From: an uncultured Lachnoanaerobaculum sp.
Lineage (GTDB): Bacteria > Bacillota > Clostridia > Lachnospirales > Lachnospiraceae
Direction of reading: 5' to 3'
DNA: 9,913 nt
Assembly: GCA_916720285.1 (NCBI GenBank)
Contig: CAKAQP010000084.1
Location: 1-9,913, forward strand
Of this stretch, positions 6,456 to 9,913 are shown piece after piece; positions within the stretch are counted from its first letter, which is position 1; each line of letters opens with the position of its first letter. Under the pieces are notes generated by a model. That model was not told where the DNA came from. It was given only the letters and a program-made list of their open reading frames with translations, and did no database searches. The translations under genes and the position numbers were made by a program.

Positions 6456-8585
6456 TTAAACACTTGTTGTTGAGGCTACAATGATTATTTCTTCATTCAT
6501 ATCTCTATCACCAAGATCCAAATCCATCAGTAAATAAATTTGTTCTAAGTCTACTGCAGAATAATCACTTACTCTAGGTCCATAGCAAACAAAATAATCC
6601 GGCCTTATAACTGAATCTGTTTTAAACTCAGCTTGTTCCTTCCAAAGTTCTTCTACAACTTCTTTATAGTTCTCAATTCTACACCTTCTTACAGAACCTG
6701 TAGAACATTGTACCTTTATAAATCCTTTTTTATCTACTATTCTTACAGCATTTTTCTCTTTCTTTGTCGCCTCAAAAACAAAGAATTTATCAGTTTTATC
6801 TGCTAATCTTATATCTGTAGCATCCTTACCGAAATCTCTTGTTACCAACTCTATAGCTTCAACTTCGTCACATTCCTTTAACAAATCTGTAGATTTTACC
6901 TCTGTTGAACCTGTAGCTATTGCAGTAACCTTTCCGGTTTGAGAATCTATCTCCACATGTACTTCTATAGAATCAGGATCTGCACCTGAGTTAATCGCGC
7001 TGTCAATAGCCTCTTTCTTAAGTTCTCTAATATCTTCCTGTGACGGATTCGGTATAACTCTTTCAACTACATCCCTTACCATTGCAAGAGCAACACCTAT
7101 TGAGGAAATAACTTCAGCGTTTTCAGGAATATCATAATCAAGTCCAAGCTTTGCAGCACAATATGGAACCAATGCAGCCGCACCACCTCCGCAGCCTACA
7201 AGTTTCATAGTATCGTGATCAAGCTGATATTTTTCCGCTAACGCATTAATACATGCCGATACCTTCTCATAATCCTTATCAAGTATCTTTGTCGCAAGCT
7301 GTTCCACAGTTATACCAAACTTATCTGCAACCGGTTGCATAGCTTTTCTTGCCGCATTTGCATTACCGAAAGCAAAGAACTTTTCATCTACAAGTCCAAG
7401 TACATTAGCGGCGCAAGTATTTGTAAAACAAATCCTCTTTCCATTTTCAAGCTTTATAACACAATAATCAGCAGGGTCTCCCTTCTTCGGGCTCACCAGT
7501 TCAATCTGTGGGTTCACAATCTCTTCTTCCGGAGTAAAGCAAGCATATTCACATCCGGCAATATGTGCTGAACGTGGACCTACATCAACAACATCTTTGT
7601 CGCTGATTCTAACCATTGATCCTCCGGCACATCCTAATATTCTGACATCAAGTGAGTTGATATATGTATCATGTCCACCAATTTTTGCATAATCCACACC
7701 CGGTCTACCGTTTTTAATTACACCTATATTAGTAGTAGTTCCACCAACTTCAAAGTATATAGCATTTGATGCTCTAAGATACATGAGTGACCCCATTACA
7801 GAAGCCGCAGGTCCTGAAAGTGCTGTCAAAATAGGACGTTTTCTCATTTCATTTATTTCCATAACACCACCGTCACCACGCATTATCATAAGAGGTACTG
7901 AGACTCCGGCTTCTCTTACTGATGTCTCTGTAGCATTAGCTGTTCCCATCATCTTAGGTAAAATAGATGCATTTATAGCCGCAGTTCTTGTTCTTCTTGT
8001 AAGTCCATATAGCTTTGTAATATCTGAAGCCATTGTAACAGGAATATTCTTCTTAGAAGCCAAATCATGTATCTTCTGCTCTTCTTCCATACTGTCTACA
8101 CCGAAAGCCATAGAAGCAACAATAACATTGGTGCCTTGGTTTATAAGATCATCTATATTCTGATTGATAACATCATCGGTAAGCTGCTTCTTTTTAATAA
8201 AAGTATTAAAAACTTTTATCACTCTTCCAACCTTCTCATCAAGTACGATGTCTTTAAGTTTAAGCTGCCTTTTTGCTAAAAACCCTTCAAGACCACCACC
8301 TGCAATTCCTATAATACCTACATTAGCAACATCACCTTCTATAAATGCATTTGTAGCCTGAGTAGTGGAATGGGCTACGAAAACAACATCTGAAGGATCT
8401 ATATTGAAATTTCTCAGACAATTTCTAAAGCTTTCTACAACACCTGCAGCTACTCCATTCTTGTCATCATGTGTTGTTTTAACCTGGTCTTTACCAATAA
8501 TCTCATGCGTCTCATTATCCATGGCTACACATTTTGTATGTGTTCCGCCTACATCAATTCCCATACGGACTTTTCTGTTTCCCAT
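6456..8585 (-). CDS. Hydantoinase/oxoprolinase family protein (HyuA-like, ASKHA fold)
   Basis: A 709-residue cytosolic protein of the HyuA/5-oxoprolinase N-terminal family. These are ATP-dependent enzymes that open cyclic amides or activate carboxyl or carbonyl groups, normally with a HyuB partner. The first phosphate loop GIDVGGTHTK is at 9-18, with the substrate-gate region AHSTTQATNA at 71-80. The central Hydantoinase_A part includes RGDGGVME (236-243), LSGPAASVMGS (256-266), FEVGGTTTNIGVI (278-290) and the glycine-rich GCAGGSMVRI (318-327) with VGPRSAHIAG. A third block, GCGGGAAALVPYCAAKLG, is at 464-481. Residues from about 540 on form a less familiar C-terminal region rich in Glu and Lys. 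No HyuB gene lies in the window, so it either works alone or has a remote partner. The ATG has AAGGG 8 nt upstream. A reactivase-like or kinase-like ATPase role is an alternative. The family is firm, the reaction unknown. Confidence 0.88.
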   Translation of the reverse strand: MGNRKVRMGIDVGGTHTKCVAMDNETHEIIGKDQVKTTHDDKNGVAAGVVESFRNCLRNFNIDPSDVVFVAHSTTQATNAFIEGDVANVGIIGIAGGGLEGFLAKRQLKLKDIVLDEKVGRVIKVFNTFIKKKQLTDDVINQNIDDLINQGTNVIVASMAFGVDSMEEEQKIHDLASKKNIPVTMASDITKLYGLTRRTRTAAINASILPKMMGTANATETSVREAGVSVPLMIMRGDGGVMEINEMRKRPILTALSGPAASVMGSLMYLRASNAIYFEVGGTTTNIGVIKNGRPGVDYAKIGGHDTYINSLDVRILGCAGGSMVRISDKDVVDVGPRSAHIAGCEYACFTPEEEIVNPQIELVSPKKGDPADYCVIKLENGKRICFTNTCAANVLGLVDEKFFAFGNANAARKAMQPVADKFGITVEQLATKILDKDYEKVSACINALAEKYQLDHDTMKLVGCGGGAAALVPYCAAKLGLDYDIPENAEVISSIGVALAMVRDVVERVIPNPSQEDIRELKKEAIDSAINSGADPDSIEVHVEIDSQTGKVTAIATGSTEVKSTDLLKECDEVEAIELVTRDFGKDATDIRLADKTDKFFVFEATKKEKNAVRIVDKKGFIKVQCSTGSVRRCRIENYKEVVEELWKEQAEFKTDSVIRPDYFVCYGPRVSDYSAVDLEQIYLLMDLDLGDRDMNEEIIIVASTTSV

Positions 8586-8616
8586 TGCTTCTACCCTTCT
8601 ATATATTTATAGTTTA

Positions 8617-8642
8617 TGAGATGCCAATATATTGGCATCTCA
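8617..8642 (-). repeat. 26-nt perfect palindrome between the permease and HyuA-like genes
   Basis: The segment is identical to its own reverse complement over 26 bases: 11-bp arms TGAGATGCCAA and TTGGCATCTCA around a central TATA. As RNA it would fold into a stable intercistronic stem-loop starting 7 nt after the permease stop. The bases after it on the minus strand (TAAACTATAAAT) are not a U-tract, so it does not look like a normal terminator. It could protect or attenuate the mRNA between the two genes, or be a DNA operator. Confidence 0.7.
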
Positions 8643-8648
8643 CTAAAA

Positions 8649-9913
8649 TTATTTAACAGCTGACATTAACCATGTAGCGCCAAGACTTCCAAGTAATATA
8701 AATGTAGCTACGTATTGCAAAATACCTGCAAAATATGCGTTTGGAATAGACAACTTTAAGAAATCCTTTGATTCTACCTTTGTATATGCAAGTCCCCACG
8801 CTACCCATGACTGTGTAATACATGATCCTATATTTACAGTAATTGTTGGAATTGCAAATATTGCATATAAGAACGGCACTGAGAAATCACCAATATGCAT
8901 TACAACTCCCAAAGTTGCAGCGCCACAACCTACAAGTGTCATTGGTCCTCTGAAAAGTCCCATAAACAGTAGTACTGCAAAAACTATACAAAGAACAAGC
9001 TCATTCTTTGGGAATACACCGCCAAGTACAACCTTAAAATAAGGTGCTGCATATGAAGCAACCTGATTAAACATAGGTAATGTCAAAAGGAAACCTACAA
9101 GCGGTGCTGTATCTACTACACCATCATAATATAATTTATTTACAAGCTGACAGTTTTCTTTGAAACTACCCTTCATTTTTCCGCAAAGGAATAATGCTGC
9201 AAATCCTGCAATAACAAATCCACCAATAACTGAAAAATCAAGCCAAATCTTCAATACAACAGGCACTATAGGAAGTATAAGTGTATAAAACGGTGCATTT
9301 TTCTGCTGAACACCCTTATTTGTTGTAGCCGCCCACGCATGTGATGTTTTTGATTTTGCCAGATAAACTCCTGACAAAATAGTCGTAGTTAATAAAAGTA
9401 TAATAAGTGCCACATATCCCCACTTTGTAGCATACCATCCGAGAGTAAACTCAGGCATTTGCTCTGGAGTGATAAAAAAAGCCCTATACTGTGCAAAGTT
9501 TACAGGATTTATATATATTCCGGCAGCTACAGAGCCCATAAAAGAGAACATTGCGATAGCCTTTGGTACACCAAGTGACATAAGAATAGGTAAAACAATA
9601 ACACCTATCGCAATTACAGGACCTGCTCCTGTCATTGCAGTAAAGATAATTGCCGTTACAATGTTAAGAAGTGTTATCGTTACCATTGGCTTGTCGCCAC
9701 CAAGTTCAACAGTTTTTCTTATTAGTGTAGAAGCTATACCTGTCTCCATAAGTACACGGCCAAACCATGCACCCCAACAAACATTAACCAAAGTTGTACC
9801 CCAACCTTCAGGTGCACTTTGAAAAATCTTGTTTAAAGCTGTCATAACACCCTTTATTCCGCTAAACTGTAGCGCTTCATTCTGTGCAAGGAAATCAGCA
9901 CTTGCACCAAGAG
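8649..9913 (-). CDS. Multi-pass membrane transporter, probable carboxylate permease, 5' end cut by window edge
   Basis: The reading frame stays open to the right edge, giving 420 residues; an internal Met at residue 23 of this fragment (ATG at 9845) is not the likely start. I count roughly nine to ten hydrophobic segments, for example near 76-110, 114-133, 164-185, 206-243, 263-281, 303-319, 343-360 and 388-411. A charged loop lies at about 184-205 and another at 244-260. Possible transport-site turns are TGAGPVIAIGVIVLP (94-108) and FRGPMTLVGCGAATLG (320-335), in corresponding places of the two halves, with INPVNF at 134-139. The overall shape recalls the ion-transporter superfamily that includes GntP, CitMHS and DcuC-type permeases for gluconate, citrate and dicarboxylates, but I cannot fix the family. 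As first visible gene of the operon it probably imports the pathway's substrate. It ends 63 nt before the HyuA-like gene. Confidence 0.75.
   Translation of the reverse strand, partial: LGASADFLAQNEALQFSGIKGVMTALNKIFQSAPEGWGTTLVNVCWGAWFGRVLMETGIASTLIRKTVELGGDKPMVTITLLNIVTAIIFTAMTGAGPVIAIGVIVLPILMSLGVPKAIAMFSFMGSVAAGIYINPVNFAQYRAFFITPEQMPEFTLGWYATKWGYVALIILLLTTTILSGVYLAKSKTSHAWAATTNKGVQQKNAPFYTLILPIVPVVLKIWLDFSVIGGFVIAGFAALFLCGKMKGSFKENCQLVNKLYYDGVVDTAPLVGFLLTLPMFNQVASYAAPYFKVVLGGVFPKNELVLCIVFAVLLFMGLFRGPMTLVGCGAATLGVVMHIGDFSVPFLYAIFAIPTITVNIGSCITQSWVAWGLAYTKVESKDFLKLSIPNAYFAGILQYVATFILLGSLGATWLMSAVK

Noticed and set aside
8617..8642. Calling the palindrome an intrinsic terminator
   Set aside because: There is no T-run after it on the minus strand, and the genes on both sides look functionally linked.
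9843..9845. ATG at 9845 as the true start of the permease
   Set aside because: The frame stays open for 22 more codons to the window edge, and no ribosome site precedes this ATG (upstream bases AAGGGTGTT give only weak, very close pairing). The preceding residues continue plausible permease sequence.

Overview
The window is AT-rich, and every gene I can support lies on the minus strand, so transcription runs right to left. The low GC, strong GAGG/AAGGA-type Shine-Dalgarno sites, heavy ATA use for isoleucine, and a lipoprotein with a beta-helix carbohydrate-binding domain of a type common in gut and oral Clostridia all point to a Firmicute, most likely a Lachnospiraceae-like anaerobe. This placement is inference from style, not from a marker gene.

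Right part, 9913 down to about 2366: one long, probably single operon of seven genes. In transcription order these are: a multi-pass membrane permease whose 5' end is cut by the window edge; a hydantoinase/oxoprolinase-type ASKHA protein (HyuA-like) with no HyuB beside it; an unrecognised protein with an HExxH zinc motif; a YiaK-type 2,3-diketo-L-gulonate reductase; a YiaL/YhcH (DUF386) protein; a cyclase-family (PF04199) metal hydrolase; and a PanE/ApbA-type 2-oxoacid reductase. Gaps are mostly 12 to 63 nt. A strong intrinsic terminator follows the last gene. The gene set reads as uptake of a small carboxylate or sugar acid, hydrolysis or ring opening, and two oxoacid reductions. It does not match any pathway I know, so the substrate is open. 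The yiaK-yiaL pair recalls the E. coli yia operon (2,3-diketo-L-gulonate use), but the TRAP transporter and kinase of that operon are not in this window.

Two non-coding elements lie inside the operon. One is a 26-nt perfect palindrome without a U-tract between the permease and the HyuA-like gene. The other is a 77-nt gap before the cyclase gene that holds an imperfect palindrome next to an extended -10 motif.

Left part: a stand-alone lipoprotein gene (677-2242) with its own terminator, then the first 197 codons of a tRNA-dihydrouridine synthase that runs off the left edge. That terminator hairpin sits directly in front of the dus ribosome binding site. I see no tRNA, rRNA, CRISPR array, insertion sequence or attachment site.
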